Origin: Membranipora membranacea
Taxonomy: Eukaryota > Bryozoa > Gymnolaemata > Cheilostomatida > Membraniporidae
Direction: 5' to 3'
Assembly (NCBI GenBank): GCA_914767715.1
Contig: OU612072.1
Span: forward strand, 13,764,001-13,828,000
Length of the DNA stretch: 64,000 nt
The notes under the pieces are model-generated. The model saw only the letters and a list, made by a program, of their open reading frames with translations, was not told where the DNA came from and ran no database searches. Positions 45,201-58,174 of this stretch are shown piece by piece. The translations under genes were made by a program, and so were the position numbers. Numbering within the stretch: the first letter of the stretch is position 1; each line of letters begins with the position of its first letter.

Positions 45201-47358
45201 ATGATGTTTACGAGATCAGTTTCTGTTCTACTATGCTTAGCTGCCATCACCTACTTTGGTAAGTTTAATAAAGTTTTGACTCCAATCTGAGGCACATACG
45301 CTGTTGCAATTTTGGGTTTTTAAAGCCTAAATTATCAGACCTGGGGCTTTGGTTCATTGATGGCAAGTGTAGAGTAAGATATTTATTTTGCTAACCAAGT
45401 TGCAGCCCATTGTAATTCAGATTCTAGTACAATTATATTTGCCCACTTTTTGGAGTTGCTGCCTCGCCTGCAGATCAGCATACTAGAAGATAGATTGCCA
45501 CTCTGATCTTGATCTGTCATGTCCTACCATTAATCTAAGTACAATAACCTGATAGTCTGCCATCTGCCAAGGACCATCTGAAAAATATTTGGTTTGGTGA
45601 AGAAACCAGAAAATGAGGGGAAGACTAAATTATCTACCAAATATGACCAGTTTGGCTTGTAATGTTCATTCTTCTGCCTGCAGGATAGGCTTGTGACAAA
45701 GACTATCTCAATCAAGAATGACATCTCTCAGAGTTTAAGCCTTTGTTTCATTGAAGCCCAAGTATTTCCATATTAAGGGTTTCTATTGTTTTCCAAATTT
45801 GCTGCAGAGACGGATGTACGCCTCAACAGCTCACACATTAGCAGAGTGAATAATCTAAGTTGCCAACCAGTTTTTTTGCCAGAACTAAAGGTCATCGTGT
45901 TGTGATCTATATCAATTTTTTCTCTCACTCATTCAGGAAGCGTAGATGGCGAAGCTCAAGTCTGCCCGCAGCTCGGACAGTTTCACCCATTCTACTGTCA
46001 GTTTGTTACTCCAACACCACAGTGCAGCTCTGACTCTGACTGCAGTAATGGTCTAGCCTGCTGCCTTGACGACTGTGGAAACAAAGGCTGTGTGACAAGG
46101 AGAAGTGAGCTGTGAGTCTGTCTATAACAACACAATCAAAATCTCTTTTTTTAGACTGAAATCAACCCAAAAAAAAAATTCATGGATCCCATTGCATCTC
46201 GAATCTTTAGAGTCTTCTCAATAAGCCCCGACAACTCCAACATAATTTTTAACATTACTGATCAAGCAGCAAAGAAGTCTGGTGACCAATGTGGAATTGT
46301 GGGAAATTTAAACTCATCAATATTTTGATTGCTAGCCTTGAGATATGATTTGTTGTTCAAAGTTCAAGACAACTTTTGAAGCAGTTTTCATTGTCTTAGG
46401 ATCTGAAAAAATAATATGGTCACAGTGCATTGTTAATAAAGCTATGAAAGCTGGTTGCTCTTTCTTAAAGCTCAGAAACTCTTGCAAAGGCATTGAATTA
46501 TTAGCTAAGACCATGGAGTTGCCCTGTGTAATTTGATAAAGCTTTCAGTATCAGCCATGGATATCAGTTGAAAACAGCAATAGGAATAATACCGCACAGT
46601 TCACTTAATTAAAATCTCTTGTGACCACAAAATTTTGTCCTAATTAAGCAGTGTCTGAATTAAGTGACGTTAAATGCATTGAGATCTGGCTGAAGGGACC
46701 GATTTTCCTTGTCTGAATTAACAGGAGATCTGATTTATAAAGTCTGAATTAACCAACTTACACTGTAGTTTGAATACGCAACCTTTGCCAAGGTTTGCTG
46801 AAAGCTTTAATCAGAATTAATATGGTGTTGCTCCCCATATTGAATCATCTGAAAATAGTCTTTTCGCACGACTTGTAGGTCTCTTCTTGTTTGATGCATG
46901 TCCAAACATCACCTCAAGTAGACAAGGGTATGTCATGTCTTTCTCCCTGTTTCTTTCCCTGAACTAATTGAAGCGATCTCCAAGGCTGATTCTACTCATA
47001 TTATTCTCTGAGTTTTTTCCTTTGCTCAGAAGCTGAGCAGGGTCCATAATCCATGGTATCGCTGTAGGCTAGATTATTCATAAGGTGTACCCTGCCTGAA
47101 AAAAATGTTACATTATACTTTGTAGTCTTTTTGCCAATCAATCCCTGGACTTGTCAACCATTAATTTTGAATAATGAATAAGTTGTTATGAATTGACATG
47201 TTTTTTATTTCAGCTGTCCTGCTCCACCACCTGCCTCTATATTCTGCCCTGCTGTGTTGGGTAACTGTGTGACTGATTCTGACTGCAGGTCAAGCGAGAG
47301 ATGTTGTCCTATTAACTGCGGTCTTCTCTTCTGTGAAGGGGTTGACTCTACTCACTAG
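45201..47358 (+). CDS. Secreted double-WAP protein, about 125 aa
   Basis: Three exons: 45201-45258, 45937-46111, 47214-47358, joined in phases 1 and 2 with GT-AG ends. The start is the ATG pair at 45201 after a TATA box. Residues 1-20 form a signal peptide (MMFTRSVSVLLCLAAITYFG). Two WAP domains follow. The first starts at CPQLGQFHPFYC and contains SDSDC and ACCLDDCGNKGC. The second starts at CPAPPPASIFC and contains TDSDC, ERCCPINCGLLFC. Each has the eight cysteines of the family. The size and layout match small secreted protease inhibitors or antimicrobial WAP proteins; which role applies cannot be read from sequence. It is transcribed away from the M4 peptidase gene. Confidence 0.9.
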
Positions 47359-47431
47359 ATTTCCTCCAAATATTTGTTTGTAATAATTCAAGCTCAATAT
47401 TGATCGCATTTTGAAAGTTCGATTTCATTGC

Positions 47432-47437
47432 AATAAA
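47432..47437 (+). terminator. Polyadenylation signal AATAAA
   Basis: AATAAA 74 bp after the stop of the double-WAP gene. Confidence 0.65.
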
Positions 47438-47478
47438 GTCATTCAACTTTATCTTGCTGACCATTTGATAGGCAAGAC

Positions 47479-48243
47479 TAAGGCTGGAACGGGTTCACAA
47501 AACCAGAACCGGGTTTTGGCTATCTTTCAGGACCGGGCCAGGTCGAGTTCGAGTACGCTTGAAAAAGAGCTACTGAACCTATTTATTGCTGAGCCGCTGT
47601 AAAATATTGAATTCATTCATACAAAGAATACACCATAGCACGTCATAGCATTCAAAATTATTACATGATAACCCCAATTCCCTGAGATACAAAAAAAGTT
47701 ATTGGCAAAGTTACTGTTCTAGGCTCCCATATTCGATCTCAAGATCATTTTACATCGAAATGGATATTGCCATAGGATTTGGCATACACAGGAACCTTTA
47801 AAAACTTGCTTGCCTGATGCTTTGTTCTTTAGATATTAAAATTTAAAAGAACTGTTGATATTCATTTACTACATAGTAATCACTAGTGTAAGTTTCATCG
47901 AATTCTGTCAAGTGTTCATTGAAGAAAGCTTTAGCTTGTAGCGTTGTGAGCCGCTAAATAATTGCAGCAAAAGTATGACTAATAGCAGTTTTTTTATCAT
48001 AATGTAGTCTTGATCTCGCTTGTAGTCATAATAAATTCAGTGGCCTGGACTGCTGATCACAACATCACTGGTTCGAATCTGGGTTCAGGCAACATTTTGA
48101 CCAGCTAGTAGAAAGACATTACTAGTATTTGGTAGTGCAAATGAAATGACTGGCTAAGCTCAAACCAGCCTACCTTTAACCCGACCCGGTACTGACCCGA
48201 GGTGGTTAAACCCGCGGGTGGTTCAAAACCCGTTCTAGCCTTA
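47479..48243. mobile_element. Non-autonomous hAT-type transposon, 765 bp
   Basis: Perfect 8-bp direct repeats GGCAAGAC (47471-47478 and 48244-48251) flank inverted ends TAAGGCTGGAACGGG and CCCGTTCTAGCCTTA. An 8-bp duplication is the mark of the hAT superfamily. The inside has no transposase. It includes a tRNA-like stretch near 48040-48090 with GGTTCGAATCT. Confidence 0.82.
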
Positions 48244-48734
48244 GGCAAGACGAGTTTTATTTCACATTTGATATGCTGACACTTGTGACTCTGGCAAATA
48301 AAATTAATTGCCAAGCCTGATTCATTCCTCTTCTCCTGATTGTGGTTTCCGAAAAAAAAGAATGTTGATTAGTAATATCATGCATCCGATCAATTTAAAC
48401 AGGAATTGTTTGTTAAGTGAAAGAGACAACTCCGACCCCTAACACACATCACGCAGTATTGCCAGGTGAGACGGTATACCAAAAAGTAAATTTTATTTTT
48501 TGACTTATGCAACAAATAGCTCAATTTACTACCAGCTAACTCTTAGTTTACTCACCCTCTTGGTTCTATATACATTCATATTCATTGTTCACTTACAATT
48601 ATTTCCCCCTTTACATGCTGAAACAAAATCTAGCTAACATTAACTGAGAGTATAGTTATGGGAATCATTTTTCAATCACATACCCTTCGCTTGATATCTC
48701 TCACCAAGGTTAATGGTGACTAATCAATCTAATC

Positions 48735-48880
48735 ACAATCACACCCCATTTGCAGTTTAAGGATCCCCCTCTGCCTCTTCGATGCAGAGGGGGATCCTTT
48801 TACTGCAAACGGGGTGTGCAAACACACAGTGTACCTCCGGTATTTTTAATCTGTTTTGCAAGGTCCTGAAACCCCTGTTA
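48735..48880. repeat. SINE family C body folded into a palindrome
   Basis: Arms 48741-48774 and 48784-48817 are inverted repeats with few mismatches around a 9-bp loop (CTCTTCGAT). The right arm continues into the family C body (GTGTGCAAACACACAGT, ACCTCCGGTATTTTT). Confidence 0.7.
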
Positions 48881-48899
48881 GGGATAAGCACTAAAATAT

Positions 48900-51222
48900 C
48901 TTTCACTACGCTTCCCTAGTCCAATACTGTTTTTTAATAAATATAGTAGCCGGTTAAAGTTCGAACTGAAAAGGGAAAGAGGTCAATGTTTTTCATTGCC
49001 TGTAACCTCTTTGGTGAGCTTGCTTGGGACCTTCAGGATCTTCCTCGCGGGGTCATCCGGAGGCAGTTGGCGGCTCGCCTGTGGGAGCTGGATGGAAGTT
49101 GATTGTTTGCCTTCTGTTCCCTTGGCGGCACAATTCTGCTGTTGGGGACTACAGAGTGTTGAGCGGGGCTGTCATAATTCTAGTTTCGAACTATCTGACA
49201 AACATTTTGTGCTAGATGGACTTGTCCTAGGGTCCCCCAAAACTGGGGCTATTTCTATCCTGTTTCAGCTCAGATTTGTAGGCTATAGTAGGAAACTATG
49301 TTTGAGAGGCATAGTTTCGATATGCCTGAATTTGGGTAAATGGTCAGTCCTTATTTTGAGGTTTTTGGCAAAACGAGGCACTTGTCAAACATTATAATGA
49401 TTATTCATTGTAAATAAATATCTTTTAGATGGAATAACATGTCAAGAAAAGTTTGATGTATCTCTTGTGCCAACAAAACAGAAGGATAAATTTAGGACAT
49501 TTCAGTGACTCCTTTTGATCCCCCATATACAATTATCGGCATTATCAACTAATAAATCAGACTTATATATGATAACGTCGCAAATTCACTAATTTATTCA
49601 TGAGAAGACAATAAGTATACCTGCATGCATGATAGTGATAACAAATGTCACATGATAGCTGAATTGCAATCCCCAGCTGTCCCAAGCTCCCTGGTCTCAC
49701 CTGGCAACACTGCATGGTGTATTATGGTTTGGAGTTGTCCCTTCATAATCACTAAGCAGACAACTCTTGTTTTAACTGTTCTCAGAAAGCATGATACTTC
49801 CAATCAATTCATTTTTTCTGAAGCCTCTATATGGAGAAGAGAAGTGAAACAGGCTTGGCAACTAATTTCATTACATAAATTTTATTGGTTGGATATGGAC
49901 AATTTTGATTTTTGGATTTGCAATGTGAATGGAATCACGGGTCAACACGATCCAATTATAATTGAAAGCCAACAATCAGTTGACTGAATAAAAGAACTGC
50001 TCTACCTCAATATTTTCATTAATGTTCAAGGCTGGCTAAGTGTAAGTTAAAGCATTTGCCTTGCAGTCATGGAATCTGTCACTTGCTATTTTGAACCTTA
50101 AATTATAGGATTAAATCTTTCCATTATTCCAAGGCATGAATAGAGCACTGAAATGCAAGGGAAACACAACTCTAATATATCGCTTAAGTGATATTGAATT
50201 GCAATCAGGGAGGGTGGGAGAGGATCCCACCCTCCCTGCTGCGATACAGAAAGTGGTTTGAAGAACTTGAGTTTGTTATGCACCGAAAACAAACAGTACG
50301 TTTCAAAATATAAAAATGCTAACCTTGCTAACCGATCGCCCAACTAAAAGGACGTGTTATGATAGCAATGAAATTATATTGAATTGTCAAGCGTTAATAA
50401 CTAGAGTATATTCAAAATGTCATACCAGACGGGGACAGTTGAATTTCTATAGCCTCATTGTCTGAATTATCAATGCATTACGTTTGATACTAGTCAAGTA
50501 TAAAAATAAACAACCAAGTTCAACAGCTTTTGAGTTTGAAATATGCACACAACTGAGCCCAAGGAAAGGTATTCACAGGACCAGTTGAGACACATGACTT
50601 TGAACAATGGCTAGGACCATGGCGACACTTTTAATGTAGATAATGTAGTATTTATATATTTAGATATATATAAAATAAATTGTGGTATTAACATACATTT
50701 TGTCGATTCATATCCTGAAACCAAAAAGTCTAAAATACTATTTTAACCAGTTTTCAGTTACATTTAATTGTTCAGTAAACAACAATTCTCTCATTTTCAC
50801 AGACTAAGAATTAAAACTGAAAGAGGAAGCAGATCATAGCCCGAGTACAATATATATGTCAAATAACATGAAAGCAAGCTATTGTGTTATGACCAATGTG
50901 AACCGATATTTGTCATAGGAACTGCGTTCAACTATATTACATTAAAAAGAAATGATATCACCTACAAATTGTTATGAATGATAACAATGGAAACAGAGAA
51001 GTAAAGTGAGGCAGTCCTTTGTCTATTGTATCAAAAAATAACACATTGAATGTTTATGACGTTTAGAAGTTGAAAACTATTAAACTATTAATCATGGTAT
51101 TCATTTGCAACTTCCTTGTCAAGGCGATAAGATTTAGCGCTTTCATTTGAGTAATATAATTTGAACAAGCTAGCCATATAATCACGTAAGGCAACAGAGA
51201 GAAAAACCCCTAATCTCAAGCG
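48900..51222. other. Spacer with unassigned open frames
   Basis: 49020-49180 is more GC-rich than its surroundings and can be read as LFGELAWDLQDLPRGVI before stops; it resembles a decayed mobile-element coding piece but I cannot name it. A 120-codon frame at 49625-49987 shows no motif. No exon of a host gene was recognised. Confidence 0.35.
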
Positions 51223-54200
51223 ATGGCTAGTAATATGGTCTATACTTATGATAACCATATTTACTCTAATGATCCGGAGACATGCGACGATCCAATGGAG
51301 TACAAACAGTGTGGAGATCAGAATGAAGGAGAAGTTTACGAGGCTGTATCCTGCAGACAGGACAGAGATGAAGGTGATCACATCTATCGGGTGTCAGACA
51401 GCCGTGATACAGGTAAGAGTTGTTTGAATTGTTCTATCATTTTATTTTCATGTTATTTTCAAGCTTCACTCGAAATCTTTTACCCCGTCTCTGATTGAAG
51501 TATTACATATTATTTTAGTGGTTTCTGTTGAAGAAAATCAGACAGTACCCCTTCCAAAAGATTGCAGCGTGGTTGTCCCACAAAAATCAAGTACTCCGTG
51601 CAGCGGAAGGTGTCAGTGTATCTCCCTTGGATGTCTAATGTTTTTGATGGTCGTCCTGACAGCAGTAACTGGTTACCTCGTGAATGGGCAAATTAAGTAT
51701 GCGGCTGAACTTGAAGAACAGCGCAGGCTAGCATCTGGCAATAAAGGTAACTTAAAATCAGTGTCCACCAAAGGAGGTGAGCTCTCCGGACATTAGCCTA
51801 GCTTGCCCACCATACCTTGTACAAAGGTTCGCTAATTGGATTAGTTGATCTTAACTAATTAATGTAAGCATATTCCCATTGACCCCGAAAGGGGCACTGA
51901 ATATCAATAAAACATATATTATTACCATTATTATTATTGTTTCTCAGTCATATTTATATCCATTTTCCAACCAGATGCAATATTGATAAGTGGATCATCA
52001 GCTTTGGTACAAAGTGAACGAACTCAGAACTTGACGGAAGCGGTGCAAGGTAATTATCAATTCAAGCTTGCTTCTGGGTTTCACCTATACAAAGCTTGCT
52101 ACTGATTCCCTGATAAGCTTATTTGGTAAGACTTTTTGATTACGAAATTGCAGATATTCGACCATTTAAGTACATAATCACAATGGTTCCATGCCTCGAA
52201 TGAGTGGTCCACTCCGATTTAAAATTATGAATGCTAACGATTGTCATGATGAAAAAAACATGAAAAACATCTCTCGCGGCTGGGACTTGAACCCATGTCT
52301 CCCGGTTCAATACCCTTTGTATGCAAGTTAACCATTCAGCCATGCCACCAAATCGAGTTTATTAGATTCAACACGGTATATATTTTCATCGAAATGTCGT
52401 TTTGTACAAGCGGATATAGACTTAAATGCTATTCTCATAGATCGATCAAGCTTGAAACTGGTGTCAAATCTAATGGAAACATAGTGATTATCTCTCATAT
52501 CTGATGTGTGTTTCTAGCAGTGAAAACATGTAATTTATTTGTGAGGGAAATGTTTTCAAGTTCTAACGGCTACATATCTTGCTGAAACAACATAGGCCTT
52601 CTTAGTAAACAAATTAACTGTATGTTATTCAGAACTCATGGAAGACTATGCCAATGATGACAGAATCAATAGAACATTTTTCCTGCTCAGAAAGAATTAC
52701 CAGGAGAGAATAGAGGAAGTGTACCAAACTATAGAGTCCTCATTCGCTCTATTGAATCAAACAGCATTGGATTCTATAACTCAAATTAATCAATCCATAG
52801 ATACCAAAGGTAACAGATTTTTGACTTATGACCCTGATCATCAGTAACTCAAGTACACAATTATTCTATGCAACCATCTATTTGTCAACCAAAAAATTAT
52901 TCCATTGGTCACCTTTGGTCACCTTTCACTGCCGTGATCCTGCGTGGGTGGCGGGTTCTGCTTGATCCCAAGTTCTACCAAACTCCTCCATCGCACTCGA
53001 TCTTCAGCATCTGATCCATCTAGATCTAGCCATCTAAGGTCTGAGTTCACCGTGTCGCACCATCTTTGTTTGATCTATCCCTAGGTCGCACTCCTTCGAT
53101 CGTCATCTCTGACACTCTCCAAATGTCGTCCTCACTTTCTCTTCGTCTAAAATGCCCATACCACTGCATTCTCTTTCTCCTCATCAGATCTTTAGTTGGG
53201 CATCACTCCGGCTTCTGCTTTTATTTTCTCTTGTGGTCCTCTAGACTTATACCCATGCAATATCGCAGCATTCGGATCTCGCAGGAATACATCTTATCCG
53301 CTAGAGATCCTGTGATTGGCCATGTCTCATTTCCATATTGCAGAGCTGGTCTGATAGCTGTTTTATACATCAGCACTTTCAGTTTAGTAGGCATTTTCTT
53401 GTCACAGAGCACACCAGTCAGTTCTCTCCAATTATTTCAAGCCTTGGATATTCTCAGCTCTATCTCCTTGCAGCAACCTCCATCTTGGTGGATTGCTGTG
53501 CCAAAGAACTTGATCTGAGAACATTTAGGCAGGTTTTCCGCCTCTTTTGACTCCCATACTTCTTCAGTAGTATGGGAGTCAAGAAGAAAATAAAAATTCT
53601 TTTGACCATCATTAAAAATTCTCTTTTTTTAGTGAGCGAGGCAGTAACAAGGTATTCTGAAAGACTATTTCAATTGGAACAGAGCAGTGGGAGTCACAAC
53701 TGTAGGTATTTCAAAGACTGTATGTATTTCAGCAGTGGATCCTAAGAGACCACCTGCAAATGTTTCATTCTTTTTGCCCAGTCTTAATTGGTCGGTATAT
53801 AGAATTGGAAATCGTTGGATTGGATTAGATAGGAGAACATTGTATTCGCATGAAGCATGTTCAATGTGCGATAGTTAGCACTATGATACACAAATTTGAA
53901 TATACAAAGGTTCTATAAATAAGTCCTTCCAGATATAGATGTAGGAAGTGTTGTTCTAAGACGAATTTTTGACTAAAAAAACTATCTGTAGTTACTGTTT
54001 TTTCAAAAAGAGTTTGTCAAAGTCATGTTAGTATTAAGATCAAAAGCGAAAACAGAAAGTCCTGGGTGGCGTACAATTGTAGTGGTATATTTCCAATCCT
54101 AGCAGTTTACAAATAAAAACCTAAAGGTGCGTTGACATTGTCAACTAATCCGCATAATTAAACAACACCGACATACCATAACTGTCGGCAGTAAATATCG

Positions 54201-57200
54201 GTGTAATATAGGTTATAACGATTTTGCTTTTACACTAGATTTGTCGGTCTAATAACTCTACCCTGATCTATCAATCAAGCAACTATATTGACCAACCAGC
54301 TACCATTTTGAGACAATATTACCCCTGTACAATAGCTACAGCTAGTAATATCTGTGTTTTAATTGGCTATGTATCAATGGAATCGGACCCTGTGTCGTTC
54401 ATTCTGTGACATGATCACAGAGCAACGAAATCATTAAACTGCATGACACAATAAGCTTAATACACGTCCAAGATAATAAATCAATAAATGATTTATAGGC
54501 ATTTATTGAAGGAGAGGCACTCAATAAAACCTGGTCATGATAAAACCTGCTTGAGTTAATTTTGGACCCCTTAGCTAATAGCTCTATTATTGGCTAAAGA
54601 TAGTTTTTAGTGCCATTTCATTCGCATGAATGCAGGCCTAGTAAATAATGTGGTTGCCTTGACAACAGACGCCTATTGACAGGCGAATAAGCTTAATGTT
54701 TACATTAGAAGATTTATCGGTGTTGAATGTCGGTGTTGTTCAAATAGGCATATTAGTTGACAATGTAAACGCAGCTTAAAGGAGCATACAACCCTGGCAC
54801 CACTAGTTATGTATCCACTTGCAATTTACTTTCACAGATAGGCAGCATACTCAACAATGAAAATCCTAGGTATAAGCTCCGGTTCTGCACCGCAGGGCAG
54901 TTAGCAGCCCCTAAACCCCTATGGCTTCAAAAAAACTGAATTAAATTGGGAAGCTATGTTTTGTTTATAATCTCATAGAAAAGCGTAATTTCTTTTTATT
55001 GATGGCAAAAACATTGTTTTTGTAGATTATTGTTCAATTGACATGCCTGTTTATGTATTAGATTAAAACTAACGAAAGATAGCTGCTTTAATTCCAGACA
55101 CAAATAATTTTCTACATCAACATTTTCCAGCAATACATTTATTTTGAGAGTATCAACGCTTGGCCAATCATATTGGGTATGCCTTATACTGAATCAAAAT
55201 GGTGGAAGAGAGTTTGCTATTAAAATAATTAAAATTTTCTAATTCAATATTTGTTTCTAACATGCAAGTTTAGAAAGAGTAAATCATTACGCATCAAATA
55301 TCAAAATTTAACTTATATGGTTGTCTGCTACTTTAAGTCTTTGCTTGTTTGCGTGGATATAAGAACCTTAAGACTTATTATGATAACAAATAGGTGAAAA
55401 CTTATTGCTTTCATTTGATTACAATTAGAACGTTATGCTTTCAGGTCATACAAGGAAGTTTCATAGTTTTATTCAATCATAACAACTAATGACTCATAGA
55501 TTTTTGCCTATTTTTCGATCTGAAAATCTAAAATTAGCAATAGAAAAGGGAGGGGGCTAGTTTGGCAATATTCCCTTTCCTTTGTTAATGATTCTTGAGA
55601 ACTAACACTGAGAGAGAACACACTATAAGTAGATGAAGTTTTCAGTTTAGGGTTGATGGTTTGTGGCCGAGAAGGAAGCAAAATCTTATCGAAAACTGGC
55701 TCATAGTATATCATATACACAGATACAAATATCGTATTAAAGGCGATGAGTGTCGACTTCCATGTCACCAGTTGTTGGGATTTACACATTGAACTGCTCA
55801 TTGAAAAAGGGCGATAACCAGGTTGCATTTTCAGTTTTTTTACAACTCTCAGGTCTGGATCAGGTCAAGTTGCTACAAAAATTGAGAGCAGAATTTTGTC
55901 AATATTTTTAATCAAAATTGAAAATCTTTTTGGGACCATTTTGCACAACTTTCCCGGCAGGCAGAAAAGAAAACAATACAGCAAAGAGGGAAAGGTACAC
56001 AATCACTTTATTCACAGAGCAGAGAGCTGAGTACAATAACAAGAGTTGCCCTTTGATCAAGTGATCCCGTTGTGTGAAACTTCCAGTGTAACAAGAAGTG
56101 ATCAAAACAACCTATGGATGGTAAAGAAGTTACTAATTTTGACCTCTAGTTATATTTTCACCAATTGTGGTACTATGGCCACAATAACGGCGGCTGTTAA
56201 ACAAGACAAGTTAAGCCTGATAGCTAGATGGAAAAATGAAATTTATAACAACATCATTGCTTCCATTTGATAGTATGCTAATTCACAGCTATCTACATTA
56301 AACCTTATAATGCCTTTGAAACTTGGTTATATTGATGAAATTAACACTCTATAATAAGAAAAGCCATGTGCAAAATCGACTTGATCTGGTTATAACCCAA
56401 TGATGTAATAGCTGCACATTCTTGTTTTACGACAGGTGGGCGGTGCACAAGCTCATCACCCTGTCAGATCTCAGAGCTCTCACTTGAGTATTGCAAAGAA
56501 GGCTTCATTACCACTGATGGATACCCAGACCAGCATTATGAGAATGGACAAGATGTCAGATGGTCAATTTTAAATCAAGGATACAGGAGCCTGCAAATCA
56601 CGGTTATTAACATTGAGGTGAGCAGTGTCTATTTTCCAGCAACACGATTGATCATATTTTTAATAATGTATGTGTAGTGGCTTACAATAGATTTTATTCC
56701 CATCAGGAGATTTTACCTTTATTCAAAAAATCTACATGTCATTTTTACTATTCTACTTTAAAACTATTCTTTGTTTTTCAGACTTGGAATATGTTTATAT
56801 TTTTCACAAAAAATAATAACAATCAAAAGTTTGTTTGTAAGTGGGCTGATTATAGTCATAACAGAGGGCTGTATACTCTTCCAAAATAAGGTTAAAAGAA
56901 CAAGGATAAAAGGCACTATGTAAGGATCCAAAATTACGTCCCCATCTAAGTCTAAGTCTTCATTGTAGAGACAGCTCATGGTGCTCTTACCATACCCTAC
57001 ACTCATCTGTGTTCTGTTCCACAAGGTCCTGGCTAAGATCGATTGGGCTTCATTTCTTAATCTAGCTAGGATGACCTCTGGTGCCAGGAATTTTAACGGG
57101 AATCTCACAGTTCTCAAGTTCGTACCTTCAGCCATTATGCTGCTCCTGACTCCAGAGTGCTGATGAATATATTATTTATTTTCTTTTAGTTGGAAAGCTG

Positions 57201-57357
57201 CTGCGACTACCTTGATGTTCAAGGCCAAAAGATTACTGGTTATAGAAGCACCAGCTACACCTACAACATAACCTCAACCCCCATTGTTAATATGATCTTC
57301 CATACTGATGTTAGTGTAACCCGTGATGGATTTAGTCTTAAATTCACATTTAATTAA
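51223..57357 (+). CDS. Type II membrane protein with coiled-coil-like stalk and CUB domain, about 362 aa
   Basis: Seven exons join in frame: 51223-51412, 51519-51746, 51975-52049, 52633-52809, 53633-53701, 56436-56617, 57190-57357. All joins are phase 1 except the last (phase 0). There is no signal peptide. Residues 1-97 are polar, acidic and tyrosine-containing (EVYEAV, DHIYRV), likely cytoplasmic. Residues 98-118 (ISLGCLMFLMVVLTAVTGYLV) are the membrane helix. Residues ~119-246 are rich in Q, E, L, N and S with NxT/S glycosylation sites and look like a helical stalk. Residues ~250-362 form a CUB-like domain (CKEGFITTDGYP, WSILNQGY, CCDYLDV, GFSLKFTF) with fewer cysteines than usual. A surface receptor or adhesion role is inferred. 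Confidence 0.82.
52140..52345 (-). repeat. tRNA-headed SINE in an intron
   Basis: Minus-strand GGTGGCATGGCTGAATGGTT (A box region) and GGGTTCAAGTCC (B box), like a tRNA but poorly paired. Lies between exons 3 and 4 of the CUB gene. Confidence 0.6.
52905..53545 (-). pseudogene. LINE reverse transcriptase C-terminal remnant
   Basis: On the minus strand one frame reads KLKVLMYKTAIRPALQYGNE, then EIRMLRYCMGISLEDHKRK. After frameshifts another reads RRSATYR-like text and SDLRWLDLDGSDAEDRVRWR. This is the known tail of reverse transcriptases of non-LTR elements. Several stops and shifts make it non-functional. It lies antisense in an intron of the CUB gene. Confidence 0.78.
54127..54775. mobile_element. 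DNA element with long terminal inverted repeats
   Basis: The left end (TGCGTTGACATTGTCAACTA and on to AACAACACCGACAT) and the right end read inversely (TGCGTTTACATTGTCAACTA ... AACAACACCGACAT) match for about 55 bp. There is no coding capacity. The outer flanks TAAAGG and TTAAAGG do not fix the duplication length. It lies in the large intron between exons 5 and 6 of the CUB gene. Confidence 0.72.
56940..57155 (-). repeat. SINE family C, copy in an intron
   Basis: TCTAAGTCTAAGTCTTCATTG, TGTTCCACAAGGTCCTGGCT and CTCCTGACTCC as in 6905-7222, but diverged. It sits just before the last exon of the CUB gene. Confidence 0.6.
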
Positions 57358-58174
57358 TTAAAAATGAAAATAAGTAGACCACCACATTGTGGGTAGTATC
57401 AGCATGATGGTAATACTACCAGCAATAATTATGTACCAGAATTATGATAAAATTGGTTTTCAAGGAAATGCCACAATGCATTATTCATAATGCTTGTATC
57501 AACCTTCTATGTGAGTGATCAACTAATCTATTTGATTTTATTCAATTTAAGTCTCTTCAAGACCATAACATACAAAATATTTTGCAGAATTGAGTAGCTG
57601 GTCATACATTGAAGTTATTTGAAAAAATTTGGAAAATCCAGTTGTCCCTATGACTTTCTATGCTTCTCTTTGTATCTTATCGAGATTCAATATCCAATCC
57701 TCTTCTTAACATTTTGTATCATTAAATTGAATCAATCAATGTTTTATCAAAGAATGATGGAATGCAAAAGGAGTGATGTCATCTATGGTAAAACAGTGAA
57801 CTTAATCAGTGGCGCCCTTTGTCATAGGGCGCCCTATTCGCGCGACACCCATCAGCTGGGCTTCGAAATTCCATAAAAATCCTTTTTTTCCTCACCTTTT
57901 TCAAGAATTTGTAAGCACAACTGTTCTGAATTCAACGCCAATATGGTTGCTATGTTTACATTGTAGGCCCGCAGTTGCAAGGCTGAGATGATTGGCCCAA
58001 TGTAACAAATAGCCTACCTGATTGGTCAATGCAATGGAAATCCCAGAATATTGATAACTAATAAAATACATTTAAAAGCAATCAAAACACTGCAGTCAAA
58101 ACTGAATTTATCAATGTCACATGTGTGTAATCACAATTTTGAGAAAGTTTGGAGCTGAGAGAAACAATAAACCA
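57358..58174. other. Spacer between the CUB gene and the hAT remnant
   Basis: Includes a GC-rich word pair (GGCGCCCT-TTGTCAT-AGGGCGCC, an inverted repeat at about 57811-57833) that may mark an element edge. No gene seen. Confidence 0.4.

Noticed and set aside
49625-49987. 120-codon frame as a gene
   Set aside because: No motif, no signal or membrane segment, AT-rich chance frame is likely.
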